Positions 53,447 to 63,039 are shown, counted from the stretch's first letter. The stretch is DNA of 64,000 bases from Leucobacter sp. cx-328 (GCF_014530035.1 NZ_JACVMX010000002.1:412483-476482); one strand, 5' to 3'. Made by a program: numbers and translations. Notes: generated by a model not told the origin, from the sequence alone.

Positions 53447-54831
53447 AAGCGCGGATCAGCGAACACACCGCAACCATCGTCGTTGCCGCGCTTGGCACCC
53501 TCTTTGCGTCGACGCTCATCCTGCTGACCGGAATTATGACCGCTGCATTGAGTGATGGAATGCAGGCAGAGTCTGGCACGTTCCGACTCATGTTGCTGAT
53601 GGTGTCGATCATCTTCATCGTCATCGCGTTGTACGTTGGCGCGATAGTGACGGCGAACACGTTTGCGACCGTCATCGCCGGTCGAACCCGAGAGATTGCG
53701 CTGCTGCGTCTGCTCGGCTCCACCTCCGCGCGGGTACGCAATCAGGTTGCGCTCGAAGGCCTCGCTATGGGCGCAATCGGTGCGGTCATTGGCGTCGTGC
53801 TCGCGATCGGGCTTGCTGCCGGGCTAGTCGCTGTGGGCACTTCGGCTGGCTGGCTAGACGCCGGGCTGACGTATCCGCTGTTCGATCCGCTGATTGTTGC
53901 TGCCGCGCTAATCGTCATTGCGACGACCTGGCTCGCTGCATGGGCTGGATCCAAACGTGTGGCTGGCGTCTCGCCCATCGAGGCCACCCGGGCTGCGGTA
54001 GAGCTGCGCCCCGAGCAGGCACGCGGGCGTAGCGGTCGTACCGTGGTGGCGATCACCCTCATCATCATCGGTGCTGCGGCGCTTGCACTCGGTGTTGCGC
54101 TGAGTTTTGCGACGCCGCTCGCGCTCATGGTCTCGTTTGTTGGTGGGCTCATCTCGTTCACTGGCATTGCCGTCGGCGCGCACTTCATCATGCCCCCGAT
54201 TCTGCGCCTCGCTGGCCGGGTGACTGGCAGGGGAGTGACAGGCCAGATCGCGGCAGCCAACGCCGTACGCTTCCCCGAGCGCAGCGCACGCTCGACGATC
54301 GGCCTCGTGATCGGCATCACACTCGTGGTGATGTTCGCAGTCGCGCTCGCCACCTACACCGCCGGTGTGAAGGAGATGTTTGCGCAAGATCCGGTTTCTG
54401 AAGCGGTGCTTGAACAGACGCTCACAGTAACTTCGGCAGTTCTGACCCTGCTCGTAGGATTCTCCGGTGTCATCGCAGCAGTGGGCCTCGTGAATACGCT
54501 GTCGCTCAGTGTCGTGCAGCGTATTCGAGAGCTCGGCCTGCTGCGCGCGATTGGTTTCACCGGTACACAGGTGCGCAGCATGATCATGGCTGAGAGCGCC
54601 CAGATGACACTCGCCGCGTTCTGTACTGGTGTGGTGCTTGGCGTCTTCTACGGTTGGGTTGCTGCCCAGTCGATGGTCGGCTCGCAGGTGGGGCTCGTCT
54701 TGCCGGTCGTGCCGTGGATCTTGATTGTGGGCGTCGCAGTGTTCGGTATCGGGCTCGCTTGCATTGCGGCTGCCGGCCCCGCTCGGCGCGCTACGAAGGT
54801 GTCGCCCGTCTTGGCACTCGCCGTCGACTGA
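53443..54831 (+). CDS. FtsX-like ABC permease
   Basis: The 462-aa protein has about eight to ten hydrophobic segments in two FtsX-like halves; the coupling stretches read REIALLRLLGSTSARVRNQV and RELGLLRAIGFTGTQVRSMI. There is almost no extracellular domain, so it is a compact version of the MacB/FtsX group. With the upstream ATPase it forms an exporter. ATG overlaps the ATPase stop (ATGA). Substrate unknown. Confidence 0.9.
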   Translation: MKARISEHTATIVVAALGTLFASTLILLTGIMTAALSDGMQAESGTFRLMLLMVSIIFIVIALYVGAIVTANTFATVIAGRTREIALLRLLGSTSARVRNQVALEGLAMGAIGAVIGVVLAIGLAAGLVAVGTSAGWLDAGLTYPLFDPLIVAAALIVIATTWLAAWAGSKRVAGVSPIEATRAAVELRPEQARGRSGRTVVAITLIIIGAAALALGVALSFATPLALMVSFVGGLISFTGIAVGAHFIMPPILRLAGRVTGRGVTGQIAAANAVRFPERSARSTIGLVIGITLVVMFAVALATYTAGVKEMFAQDPVSEAVLEQTLTVTSAVLTLLVGFSGVIAAVGLVNTLSLSVVQRIRELGLLRAIGFTGTQVRSMIMAESAQMTLAAFCTGVVLGVFYGWVAAQSMVGSQVGLVLPVVPWILIVGVAVFGIGLACIAAAGPARRATKVSPVLALAVD

Positions 54832-54859
54832 GCGGGCGCCGACCCCGAGCCGATACTGA

Positions 54860-55216
54860 CTAGTGCGGATCGCTGACGCAGAACTCGTTTCCGTGCGGAT
54901 CAGCGAACGTGTCCCACGCGAAGTTCTCATCGCCGCGGGTGCCCAAATGTGTGGCGCCCGCGGCGGTCCACTCTGCGATGACCTGCTCGCGGCCGCCGGC
55001 GCCAGCGTCTGAGAAGTCAAGGTGGATGCGGTTCTTGCCTGGCGTCGGCTGCTCAATCTTCTGGAAACCAAGATTGAGACCGGTATCGGGAATCGTCACC
55101 ATGCAGAACCAGCCGTCGTGCTGGTCAATGAGCTGACCGCCGAGGCGCCCTGCCCACCATGTCGCGAGCTCGCGCGGATCTGTCGTATCGATCGTGATCA
55201 TGCCGAGCTTGACCAT
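54860..55216 (-). CDS. VOC superfamily (glyoxalase-like) protein
   Basis: The 118-aa protein has the VOC pattern: ITIDTTDPRELATWWAGRLGG at the N terminus and DPHGNEFCVSDP at the C terminus. It is an actinobacterial type often annotated as glyoxalase-like. Metal ligands are not all obvious. The ATG at 55216 with GGAG upstream is preferred over the frame start 55234. It is convergent with the permease gene. Confidence 0.85.
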   Translation of the reverse strand: MVKLGMITIDTTDPRELATWWAGRLGGQLIDQHDGWFCMVTIPDTGLNLGFQKIEQPTPGKNRIHLDFSDAGAGGREQVIAEWTAAGATHLGTRGDENFAWDTFADPHGNEFCVSDPH

Positions 55217-55288
55217 GGGGACTCCGTTCGTCAAAGGATGGGAGTCCTATTCTCGTTCGTCATGGGGCTGCTGTCGAGCGGGCTTTCC

Positions 55289-55762
55289 CTACAGCTCGTT
55301 CGCGTAGTACGTGATTGCGCCACGGTACATCGGGAGCGTGGGCGCAAGCGCGGTCAGAGCGACGCGCAGCGCTTCATCTGGATTGCCTGCCGTGTGTAGC
55401 GCGAGCGCAAGGAACGCTTGTGCAGCGTCGCCGGTGACCTCGTTGCTCTCCTGCTCTGTGAGGAGATCAACTGCCTCGTCGGCGCGACCGACATTGCGCA
55501 GCGAGCTGCCGAGCTGGATAAGTGCCTGCGGCTTATGCTCGCCATCGAGGCCGGCTGCCAACGCCGACATGTACAGCGGGATCGCCTCAGCCTCAAGACC
55601 GAGGAAATCGTGCACCGACGCCCACTCGTAGATGCCAGCGGCATCGGTGGCCGGCCGCTCTGCGACAAGCACGCGCATCGCTTCGAGCGTTGACTCGGGA
55701 GCGGCGTCATCCGCACTTGCCCAGAACGCATCGACTCGGTCGTCCCAGCTCTGCTCAGTCAT
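55289..55762 (-). CDS. TPR-type protein, 157 aa
   Basis: Helical repeats of the tetratricopeptide type are visible: LGLEAEAIPLYMSALAAGL, ALIQLGSSLRNVGRADEAVD, and LALALHTAGNPDEALRVAL. This is a standard small cytoplasmic TPR protein of actinobacteria, probably a protein-protein adaptor. The ATG follows no strong ribosome site. No functional context from neighbours. Confidence 0.8.
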   Translation of the reverse strand: MTEQSWDDRVDAFWASADDAAPESTLEAMRVLVAERPATDAAGIYEWASVHDFLGLEAEAIPLYMSALAAGLDGEHKPQALIQLGSSLRNVGRADEAVDLLTEQESNEVTGDAAQAFLALALHTAGNPDEALRVALTALAPTLPMYRGAITYYANEL

Positions 55763-55838
55763 AGTTACTAGCGTAAGCGGCCAGGGACTCCTCTTTGCCT
55801 CCTCCTAGGGCATGGCTGGGCACGCATCGCGGTGGCGG

Positions 55839-56309
55839 TTACTCGATGATGAGCATGTCGTTCTCGTCGAACTGCCATGTGTCGGCGTATGCGACTTCCC
55901 AGTGGTAGCCATCGGGATCGCGGAAGTACCCGCTGTACCCGCCCCAGAACACGCGCTCCGGTGCTTTTGCGATTGATCCGCCAATGCTCTCGATCTTTGC
56001 GAAGAGTGCGTCGACCTCGGCTTCGCTCTTCGCGTTGTAGGCCAGCGTGATGCCGTTAAAAGCTGCCGTGGAGTCGCTCAGCTGCGGAGGGTCCGCGGCG
56101 TTGATGTCTGCGGCGAGCGCCTCGCGCTGGAAGAGTTCGAGCTTCGTGCCGCGGTTGTTGAAGAATACAACGGCGGGCTCTGCCTCGTTGTTGGGGGTCT
56201 CGAAGCCCAGACCGTCGCGATAAAACTCGCGCGATCGAATGACGTCGGCGACGCCCAAGCAGATCAGGTTGATGCGGTTGAGGCGAGGGTCCGGCGCAGG
56301 TGACGTCAT
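55839..56309 (-). CDS. VOC superfamily protein, 156 aa
   Basis: The pattern is that of glyoxalase/bleomycin-resistance relatives: NRINLICLGVADVIRSREFYRDGLGF near the N terminus is present in part as LICLGVADVIRSREFYRDGL, and the C-terminal RDPDGYHWEVAY holds the second-half glutamate ligand. The sequence after the second ligand continues for a further 20 residues. Substrate unknown. It lies 30 bp after the MepB-like gene on the same strand. Confidence 0.85.
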   Translation of the reverse strand: MTSPAPDPRLNRINLICLGVADVIRSREFYRDGLGFETPNNEAEPAVVFFNNRGTKLELFQREALAADINAADPPQLSDSTAAFNGITLAYNAKSEAEVDALFAKIESIGGSIAKAPERVFWGGYSGYFRDPDGYHWEVAYADTWQFDENDMLIIE

Positions 56310-56339
56310 GTCTTGAGCGTAGCTGTTGAGCGCCCCTCG

Positions 56340-56819
56340 TTACCTGCCAAATTCACGGAAGGCAGGGAGCTGCGCTCGTTGCATGCGTGATGCTTGCGGA
56401 TTGAGGCCAGTGCACCAACCTGGGTACACGCGAAACCCGCGCTTGCCTTGCCTGCGTGGGGTGCTGGCTGTGCCCGTTTGTTCGGTGATCCTGAGCTGTG
56501 CAAGATGTTCACGGGTGAAGGCGAATACCCCATGGCGATCTGCGTCCGTACCCGCATTGGTATCTGTGACGAACACGAGCAACCCAACGCACGCATCGGT
56601 ATCAGTGAACGGCTCGGTCTCGCCCGCGGCATTGCGCCGCCAGACGGCGACGAACGCGCCTGGCTTGGTCGGAGTGATGCGTGCGGTGCGGATCCGCCAC
56701 CACTGCCCATCGATCTCGACGCGGCCGGACTCATAGTCCGTGTTTTGTTCCTCGGGGTCGATCGCGCCTGCGGTCGTCTCGGTCGCGGTGAGGTAGCGCT
56801 CGAATGACAAGAAACCCAT
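56340..56819 (-). CDS. MepB family protein
   Basis: The 159-aa protein shows the MepB layout: GRVEIDGQWWRIRTARITPT, GAFVAVWRRNAAGETEPF, and a GVFAFTREHLAQL block ending with KRGFRVYPGW. MepB is named after the third gene of the staphylococcal mepRAB locus; its function is unknown. No multidrug exporter of the Mep type is next to it. The gene is on the same strand as the GNAT gene upstream. Confidence 0.85.
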   Translation of the reverse strand: MGFLSFERYLTATETTAGAIDPEEQNTDYESGRVEIDGQWWRIRTARITPTKPGAFVAVWRRNAAGETEPFTDTDACVGLLVFVTDTNAGTDADRHGVFAFTREHLAQLRITEQTGTASTPRRQGKRGFRVYPGWCTGLNPQASRMQRAQLPAFREFGR

Positions 56820-56842
56820 ACTGCGCCCAGCCTAGTCCTCGA

Positions 56843-57751
56843 TCAGGCGTTTGCTGAGTGAGCGCACGTCGTCGGTCTCGTATTGGTCTGTGACAACGAT
56901 AGATGCAGGATCGGGTACGGCCGGCCGTCCCCGTCAAGCTCACTGCGACCCGTCTGCTCGAAATCGTGCGCAAAATAGAAACCGAGCGCCCCCGGATTTT
57001 GCTCATTCACATCGACGCGCGTGACCGCTTGCTGTCGCGTGACCTCTGCAAGGAGCGCGGATCCGACGCCCTGCCCTCGAACTTCGTCAGCAACGAACAG
57101 CATCTCGAGGCTGCCCTCGATGACGCCAGCGAAACCGACCGGGACTCCGCCCCGCTCCGCGACCGTGAGGGTCACCGCGGGGAAGTAATCGGTGGCGAGC
57201 TTGGACTCGATCCGCGCTCCATCAGTTGGATCAAGGAAGTCGTGGGTCGCGTCGACCGCGCTGCGCCAAATTGCAACGAGCGCGGGGTACTCGGCGGGGC
57301 CGACGCACGGGCGAATGACAAGTTTTGGTTTGCGCACCATGACGACGTCGAGTTCTTTTTCGTCTTCGGCAACGAATCCGTGCCGCTCGTAGAGGCGCCC
57401 GGCGCTACTGCCGCGCAGCATGTGCAGGCGCATGGGGGTCGCGGCGGGCTCAGCGAGAATGCGCTGGAGCACCTGCGTGCCGAGGCCCCGGCCCTGCAAA
57501 TCAGGGTCGAGGTAGAAGTTTTCGAGCCACCGCTCACCGGGTTCATGGCGAACCGTTACACAGCCGGCGACCTGCTCATCGAGCAAGATCACGCGGGTGT
57601 TCTCCTTCTTGAACGCGTTGCGCATGCGCTGGCCAACGCGCACCGGGTCAAACCGGCCGAGGCGCTCAAAGTCTGCGCGGAGGACTCGGACGCGGAGGTC
57701 GACAATCCAGTCGAGATCTTCATCGGTACTCGGGCGGAACGAGAGTGGCAT
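56843..57751 (-). CDS. Tandem GNAT acetyltransferase
   Basis: The 302-aa protein contains two GNAT domains. The first has the acetyl-CoA loop LDPDLQGRGLGTQVLQ and LYERHGF; the second has VADEVRGQGVGSALLAEV and NPGALGFYFAHDF. Fusion of two full GNAT domains is less common than single ones. Substrates are unknown. The C terminus extends by ~15 low-complexity residues after the fold. It lies 13 bp from the AbiEi-like gene. Confidence 0.87.
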   Translation of the reverse strand: MPLSFRPSTDEDLDWIVDLRVRVLRADFERLGRFDPVRVGQRMRNAFKKENTRVILLDEQVAGCVTVRHEPGERWLENFYLDPDLQGRGLGTQVLQRILAEPAATPMRLHMLRGSSAGRLYERHGFVAEDEKELDVVMVRKPKLVIRPCVGPAEYPALVAIWRSAVDATHDFLDPTDGARIESKLATDYFPAVTLTVAERGGVPVGFAGVIEGSLEMLFVADEVRGQGVGSALLAEVTRQQAVTRVDVNEQNPGALGFYFAHDFEQTGRSELDGDGRPYPILHLSLSQTNTRPTTCAHSANA

Positions 57752-57764
57752 GGGTCAAGCGTAG

Positions 57765-58472
57765 TCAGTTGCGGGGTAGGGGAGCTAGTGGGGTTTTCGG
57801 GTCGATGCGGTTTGTAATCTCGAGGTACTCTCGAAACTTTTGCGTGGCAGGGGAATGGCGCACCATCTCCAGGAACAGTGCTTCACCGTTCTCTGCGCCA
57901 TGTCTTCTGGCAACCGGGGCCAAAGCAGCTGACAGTTCTGCAGCAGTGACTTCGGGTTTCTCGTATGCCCCTCGAACGATGTCGGCGAGATGCTCATAGT
58001 CGAGACATGTTTCTGCGATATCCGCGACAGTGCGGGGAAGACTGGTCACGGGCAGGCCATCAATCAAGACAATCTGGTCTCTAGGGAGTGACCTACGCCG
58101 AAACCTCACATCATAGATGCTTGACTGCCTACGTCTGGGCGAGGTGAACTCGTGATACATCGGGAACAGATCACCGATTCCATATACTGCGGCTGCTGAG
58201 ATTCCTGAGACTGAGACAGAAAAGTCTTGTCTTGTGACACCCCGCATCGGTTCCGTTGCAAGCCAGGCAGCTCGTAAATCTTGGAATGGTCCGTAGCTGG
58301 CGGAACTGAGCGCATACACTCCATTTCTTACGCAGTCGATTGAACCAGACGAAGTCAGTCGGGTGAGCTGATTCCTCGTGACTCCGGCTGCGATGACCTG
58401 CTGGGTTGTCACGAGACTCCATTGTGTGGATGCGATGAATCCAAGGGTCGTGAGGGCTTCGATTGTCTGCAT
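57765..58472 (-). CDS. AbiEi-like antitoxin-domain protein, orphan
   Basis: The 235-aa protein begins with a helix-turn-helix (TQQVIAAGVTRNQLTRLTSSG, then a wing with GVYAL) and continues with a domain containing DGLPVTSLPRTVADIAE, the pattern of AbiEi-type type IV antitoxins. No AbiEii nucleotidyltransferase toxin is adjacent: a GNAT gene follows. Actinobacteria carry many such solitary proteins that probably act as regulators. Lower GC than its neighbours hints at transfer. Confidence 0.8.
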   Translation of the reverse strand: MQTIEALTTLGFIASTQWSLVTTQQVIAAGVTRNQLTRLTSSGSIDCVRNGVYALSSASYGPFQDLRAAWLATEPMRGVTRQDFSVSVSGISAAAVYGIGDLFPMYHEFTSPRRRQSSIYDVRFRRRSLPRDQIVLIDGLPVTSLPRTVADIAETCLDYEHLADIVRGAYEKPEVTAAELSAALAPVARRHGAENGEALFLEMVRHSPATQKFREYLEITNRIDPKTPLAPLPRN

Positions 58473-58592
58473 AGTTTCACCTCCAGAGTCTGAAAATGTA
58501 CCTATCTGAGTGATGAAAATCTAGGTTTGATTTGAATTGTCTTGCGGCGGTGAGGTCTGACGCCTACTGGTCAGGCAGGTAGTCTCGTGTGA

Positions 58593-58877
58593 ATGAAGAT
58601 GAGCCTCGTTGTCGGTTTCGAAGAGAAGCACCTGGTCGAGTTCTCGTTTGACGAGTTCTGGGGCGGCATCAAGATCACCGTCGATGGCGTCAAAGTGATG
58701 GGGACCGTGCAGATCCTGTCGTTCAGCACCATGAAGGCGTGGGAAATCACGGTCGGGACGAACGAACAGCACCACGTGCGCTTCGAAAAGCGCCGGGCCC
58801 AGTTCTTTGCAGCGTTCAAGCCGCAGCCTGTGCGCGTTTATGTTGACGGTATCTTCATCATGGAAGCGTTCGAGTAG
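58593..58877 (+). CDS. Hypothetical beta-rich protein, 94 aa
   Basis: The short protein alternates hydrophobic and polar residues (VEFSFDEFWGGIKITVDG; WEITVGTNEQHHVRFEKRR), suggesting a small beta barrel or sandwich. No family is recognised. It starts at ATG 58593, with ATG 58599 as alternative. It is flanked by a terminator on its right and faces the AbiEi-like gene head to head. Confidence 0.7.
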   Translation: MKMSLVVGFEEKHLVEFSFDEFWGGIKITVDGVKVMGTVQILSFSTMKAWEITVGTNEQHHVRFEKRRAQFFAAFKPQPVRVYVDGIFIMEAFE

Positions 58878-58890
58878 GCGATACTCCAGA

Positions 58891-58934
58891 TACGCCAGAG
58901 GGCGATGGGAGACTCCCACCGCCCTCTGGCGTAA
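58891..58934. terminator. Terminator between convergent genes
   Basis: TACGCCAGAGGGCG and CGCCCTCTGGCGTA form a perfect 14-bp stem after the stop at 58877, ahead of the convergent monooxygenase gene. Confidence 0.85.
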
Positions 58935-58994
58935 TACATTCTCGCTGACCCGAGAGAAGCAGCGTCCTACTTCCCCGAGCCTTACCGCCGGGCC

Positions 58995-60023
58995 TTACTT
59001 CTCCCAGTTTGGCTTCCAGCCGAGGGCGGGCGCGACGTGCTTCGCGAACGACTCGAGTACGTGGAGGTTGTACTCGGGGCCGAGCTGGTTCGGGATGGTG
59101 AGCATGAGCGTATCTGCCGCCATGACCGCCTCATCCTGCAGCAGCTGCTCGATGAGCTTGTCTGGCTCTGCCGCGTAGGTCTTGCCGAACGTCGATCGGT
59201 AGCCATCGATGATGCCGATCTGATCGTTGCTTTCTTGGCCGCGGATCCCGAAGTACATGTTGTCCTGCTCGTTCATGATCGGGAACACGCTTCGGCTGAC
59301 CGAGACGCGCGGGGTGCGCGTGTGGCCGGCCTCCTTGTATGCGGCGCGGAACAGCTCGATCTGCTCGCGCTGGAGTACATCGAACGACTGACCGGTTGCC
59401 TCGGTGAGCAGGGTAGAACTCATGAGGTTGAGGCCCATGCGGCCGACGTCCTCTGCCGATGCGCGCGAGCCAGCACCCCACCAGATGCGGTCACGCAGAC
59501 CGGGGGACTGGGGCTCGATCGCGAGGTAGCCGGGAGGCGCCATGCGGGTGTCAGCCTCGACGAGACCCTCGCCGTCGATTGCGCGCAGGAAGCCGTCAAA
59601 CTTCGCACGGGCAAGATCCGCGCCACGGGGATCTTCAGCACCCGTGTAGCCGAAGGCCTCGTAGCCGCGGACGGCGGTCTCGGGTGATCCTCGGCTGACT
59701 CCGATGGCGATGCGCTGATCCGCGATCAAATCGAGCGCAGCGAGCTCCTCAGCGAGGTACAGCGGGTTTTCGTACCGCATATCGATGACGCCGGTGCCGA
59801 CCTCAATGTGCTTGGTGCGCGCAGCCATAGCTGTGAGCAACGGTACGGGCGAGGCCGCCTGCTTTGCGAAATGGTGCACGCGAACGTATGCGCCATTCAC
59901 GCCGATCTCATCAGCGCCCTCTGCGATTTCAATCGTCTGCTTGAGCATGTCACCGGCCGTGCGCACGCGTGAACCCTGCACATTGCCGTAGTGCCCGAAG
60001 GACAGAAAGCCAAATTTCTCCAT
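58995..60023 (-). CDS. LLM-class flavin-dependent monooxygenase
   Basis: The 342-aa protein has the luciferase-like TIM-barrel pattern: KFGFLSFGHYGN at the start, ARTKHIEVGTGVIDMRYENP and DQRIAIGVSRGSPETAVRGY in the middle and VMAADTLMLTIPNQLG near the end. It belongs to a group of actinobacterial FMN-dependent luciferase-like monooxygenases. The ATG at 60023 is chosen; the longer frame to 60464 is a shadow of pepA. It is divergent from pepA. Confidence 0.9.
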   Translation of the reverse strand: MEKFGFLSFGHYGNVQGSRVRTAGDMLKQTIEIAEGADEIGVNGAYVRVHHFAKQAASPVPLLTAMAARTKHIEVGTGVIDMRYENPLYLAEELAALDLIADQRIAIGVSRGSPETAVRGYEAFGYTGAEDPRGADLARAKFDGFLRAIDGEGLVEADTRMAPPGYLAIEPQSPGLRDRIWWGAGSRASAEDVGRMGLNLMSSTLLTEATGQSFDVLQREQIELFRAAYKEAGHTRTPRVSVSRSVFPIMNEQDNMYFGIRGQESNDQIGIIDGYRSTFGKTYAAEPDKLIEQLLQDEAVMAADTLMLTIPNQLGPEYNLHVLESFAKHVAPALGWKPNWEK

Positions 60024-60120
60024 ACTCGGTGTAACGCCCGTCAGTGGGTTGTATTCCCGCGCATATGAATTAGGTGATTCTGCCTGTGCGGTCAGGAACC
60101 GCAGGAGTAGGCTTAGGGGC

Positions 60121-61668
60121 ATGAGTGTTGTGATTGATCCCGCTTTCAACCCTGCTCCATCCCTCGAACGCATGACCGGTGTGAGTGTCTCGTCGACGCT
60201 CGCCGAAGGTGCCGAGGCCCGCGCGCTGTTCGTGGCCTCTGAGGGTGAGCTTCCCGCTGACATTGCAGAGATCGGTCGCGATGCGCTCGCCGCAGCCGGC
60301 TTCACCGGTGCTGCGAACCAGACCATGCTCCTTCCGGGTGCGCCCCTGACCGTGCTGGTTGGCACCGGCGCGAACCCGATCGAGACTCCCGCGCAGCTGC
60401 GTGACGCAGTTGCTGCATTCGCTCGCGGTGCACGTGAAGCCGGCCGCATTGCGGTTGACCTCACCGGTGTGCTCGCGTCGCGTGACTGGGACGCCGACGT
60501 CGCGGTGCAGGCCGCGATTGAGGGTGCGATCCTCGCGCGCTACCGTTTCGATGCGCTGAAGTCTGACCCCAAGACGGTCGTGCTCGATGAGCTCATGATC
60601 CAGCTCGTCGAAGAAGACCTCGAAGACGCAGAGTACGGCGTCGAGCGTGGCCTGATCCTCGCTCGTACCGCTGAGCTTGCACGCGACCTCGGCAACACTC
60701 CTCCCCGCCACCTGAGCGCTGAGAAGTTTGGCAATCTCGCGGCTGAGATTGGCCCCGAGTTTGGACTCGACGTTGAGGTCTACGACCGCGAGCAGATCAT
60801 GGAGATGGGCCTCGGCGGCCTGCTCGGTGTGAACGCAGGTTCGGTCGAAGAGCCCCGCATGATCAAGCTCAGCTACCGTCCCGCTGATCCCGAGGGCCAC
60901 CTCGCACTCATCGGTAAGGGCATCATGTACGACTCGGGCGGAATCAGCCTGAAGCCCTCGAACGCGATGCACGCAGCAATGAAGTTCGACATGATGGGCG
61001 CAGGCGCAGTCTTCGCATCGATGACCGCACTTGCAGATCTCGGTGTCGAGAGCGCAGTCACCGGCTGGCTGATGTGCACCGACAACATGCCCAGTGGCAG
61101 CGCGACGAAGCTCGGTGACGTGCTCACGATCCGCGGCGGCAAAACCGTTGAGGTGAAGAACACCGATGCTGAGGGTCGCCTCGTGCTCGCTGACGGTATC
61201 GTGCTCGCAACCGAGGACGCAACTGTGAACGAGCGTCGCCCCGACGCAATCGTTGACATCGCAACGCTGACTGGTGCTGCAATGGGTGCGCTCGGCACCC
61301 GAACCGCAGCCATGCTCGCAAATGATGACATCATCGCTGAACAGCTTGACGCGGCGGCTGAATCGACTGACGAGAACATCTGGCGCCTGCCGCTCGATCA
61401 CCGCTACCGCGACCAGCTCAAGTCGAATGTCGCTGACATTTCGAACATGGGTGGCGCATACGGCGGAGCGATCCTCGCAGGACTCTTCCTCAACGATTTC
61501 GTTGATGGCACTCCCTGGGGTCACCTCGATATCGCAGGCACCATGCAGGCTGAGAGCGATGATCTCTGGCGTTCGACCGGTTCGACCGGTTTCGGTGCTC
61601 GTCTGCTCGCTGAATTTGCGGAGAACTTCATCGCTCCCGCTGAATTTGCACAGGAAGACGCTGAGTAA
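60121..61668 (+). CDS. pepA: Leucyl aminopeptidase (M17)
   Basis: The 515-aa protein has the M17 active-site signature NTDAEGRLVLADG, the metal/catalytic lysine block GKGIMYDSGGISLK, and FDMMGAGAVFASM. It removes N-terminal residues, preferably leucine, from peptides and uses two metal ions. The ATG at 60121 is preferred; the frame start at 60049 lies in the spacer. It is followed after 6 bp by a second aminopeptidase gene, together serving peptide turnover. Confidence 0.95.
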   Translation: MSVVIDPAFNPAPSLERMTGVSVSSTLAEGAEARALFVASEGELPADIAEIGRDALAAAGFTGAANQTMLLPGAPLTVLVGTGANPIETPAQLRDAVAAFARGAREAGRIAVDLTGVLASRDWDADVAVQAAIEGAILARYRFDALKSDPKTVVLDELMIQLVEEDLEDAEYGVERGLILARTAELARDLGNTPPRHLSAEKFGNLAAEIGPEFGLDVEVYDREQIMEMGLGGLLGVNAGSVEEPRMIKLSYRPADPEGHLALIGKGIMYDSGGISLKPSNAMHAAMKFDMMGAGAVFASMTALADLGVESAVTGWLMCTDNMPSGSATKLGDVLTIRGGKTVEVKNTDAEGRLVLADGIVLATEDATVNERRPDAIVDIATLTGAAMGALGTRTAAMLANDDIIAEQLDAAAESTDENIWRLPLDHRYRDQLKSNVADISNMGGAYGGAILAGLFLNDFVDGTPWGHLDIAGTMQAESDDLWRSTGSTGFGARLLAEFAENFIAPAEFAQEDAE

Positions 61669-61674
61669 CTAACG

Positions 61675-62967
61675 ATGGGTGAGGCGATGCGCGACGAGGC
61701 TGTTCTTGACCGAGATGCATTCATCTCGCACTTTGCGGACTTCGTTGCCGCATCGCCCACTTCCTATCACGCGGCCGCTGCTGCAGCCGAGGTGCTGACC
61801 CGCGCCGGATTCGTCGAGCTCGACGAATCCGAGGCGTGGCCCGCTGCCTCCGCTGCTCCAGCGGCCTTTGTGCGCCGCGACGGTGCGATCATCGCGTGGC
61901 GCGCTGGCGCTGGCGTCTCGGCGACCAGCCCCGTGCGCGTGCTTGGCGCGCACACTGACTCACCTGGCTTCGTGCTGAAGCCGCAGCCCGACTTCACTGC
62001 GCACGGTTGGGCGCAGCTCGGCGTCGAGGTGTACGGCGGCCCGCTGATCAACTCCTGGCTCGACCGTGACCTCGGAGTTGCAGGCCGAGTGGTCACGCGA
62101 ACTGGCGAGGAAAAGCTCGTATGCACCGGGGCAGTGGCGCGGATCCCGCAGCTCGCAATCCACCTCGACCGCGAGGCGAATAACGGTCTGAACCTTGATC
62201 GTCAGCGCAATACGCAGCCGATCATCGGTATCGCGGGCGCAGACGTCTCGCTCGCCGAACTGCTCGCGCACGAGGGCATCACCGCAGACGACATCGCTGG
62301 CTTCGACCTTCGTCTTTTCGATACCCAGCGTCCCGAGCGGATCGGTGCCCGCAGCGAGTTTTTCGCCTCACCGCGCCTCGACAACCTGAGCTCGACGTAC
62401 GCTGGCCTCGCCGCGTTGATCGTTGCTGAGCCCGCTGAGGGTGGGATCTCGATGCTCGCCGCGTTCGATCACGAGGAACTCGGCTCCGAGACGCGTTCTG
62501 GCGCGAGTGGACCGTTCCTGGCTGACGTTCTTGATCGCATCTGGGCTGGTCTTGGCGGAGGCGTGGAAGATCGCCAGCGTGCGCTTGCTGGCTCATGGTG
62601 CCTGTCGGCAGACGCCGGCCACTCGGTGCACCCGAACTACGGCGAGAAGCACGACCCAAACGTGCGCCCGCTCGCTGGCCGCGGCCCGATGCTGAAGATC
62701 AATGCGAACCAACGGTACGCTTCTGACGCGCACGGTGGGGCGCTGTGGCGCTCGCTCTGCGCCGCCGCTGGCGTTCCGACGCAGGACTTCGTGTCGAACA
62801 ACACTGTCCCGTGCGGATCGACCATCGGCCCGCTCACCGCTACCCGAATCGGTATGCGCACCGTTGACGTGGGAGTGCCGCTGCTGTCTATGCACTCTGC
62901 ACGTGAGCTCGCCCACGTTGATGATCTGCACGGCCTCGCGCTCGTTATTGCAGAGTTTTTCGCGTAA
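61675..62967 (+). CDS. M18-family aminopeptidase
   Basis: The 430-aa protein carries the M18 signatures GAHTDSPGFVLKPQPD, FDHEELGSETRSGA and, near the C terminus, MHSARELAHVDD. Histidine, aspartate and glutamate metal ligands are all present. Family members prefer acidic N-terminal residues. The start ATG lies 6 bp after pepA; ATG 61684 is an alternative. A 95-codon conserved gene follows after 72 bp. Confidence 0.93.
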   Translation: MGEAMRDEAVLDRDAFISHFADFVAASPTSYHAAAAAAEVLTRAGFVELDESEAWPAASAAPAAFVRRDGAIIAWRAGAGVSATSPVRVLGAHTDSPGFVLKPQPDFTAHGWAQLGVEVYGGPLINSWLDRDLGVAGRVVTRTGEEKLVCTGAVARIPQLAIHLDREANNGLNLDRQRNTQPIIGIAGADVSLAELLAHEGITADDIAGFDLRLFDTQRPERIGARSEFFASPRLDNLSSTYAGLAALIVAEPAEGGISMLAAFDHEELGSETRSGASGPFLADVLDRIWAGLGGGVEDRQRALAGSWCLSADAGHSVHPNYGEKHDPNVRPLAGRGPMLKINANQRYASDAHGGALWRSLCAAAGVPTQDFVSNNTVPCGSTIGPLTATRIGMRTVDVGVPLLSMHSARELAHVDDLHGLALVIAEFFA

Positions 62968-63039
62968 CCTCCTGTACATTCGCGTCCTCGGACGCAAGTT
63001 AGCCTCCCGTGCGGGAGCGACATTGACTAGGATCAAGCT

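Noticed and set aside
57765..58472. Complete AbiE type IV toxin-antitoxin system
   Set aside because: No nucleotidyltransferase (AbiEii) gene lies on either side within the window.
60070..61524. 484-codon minus-strand frame opposite pepA
   Set aside because: It is a shadow of the M17 aminopeptidase, whose active-site motif is on the plus strand.
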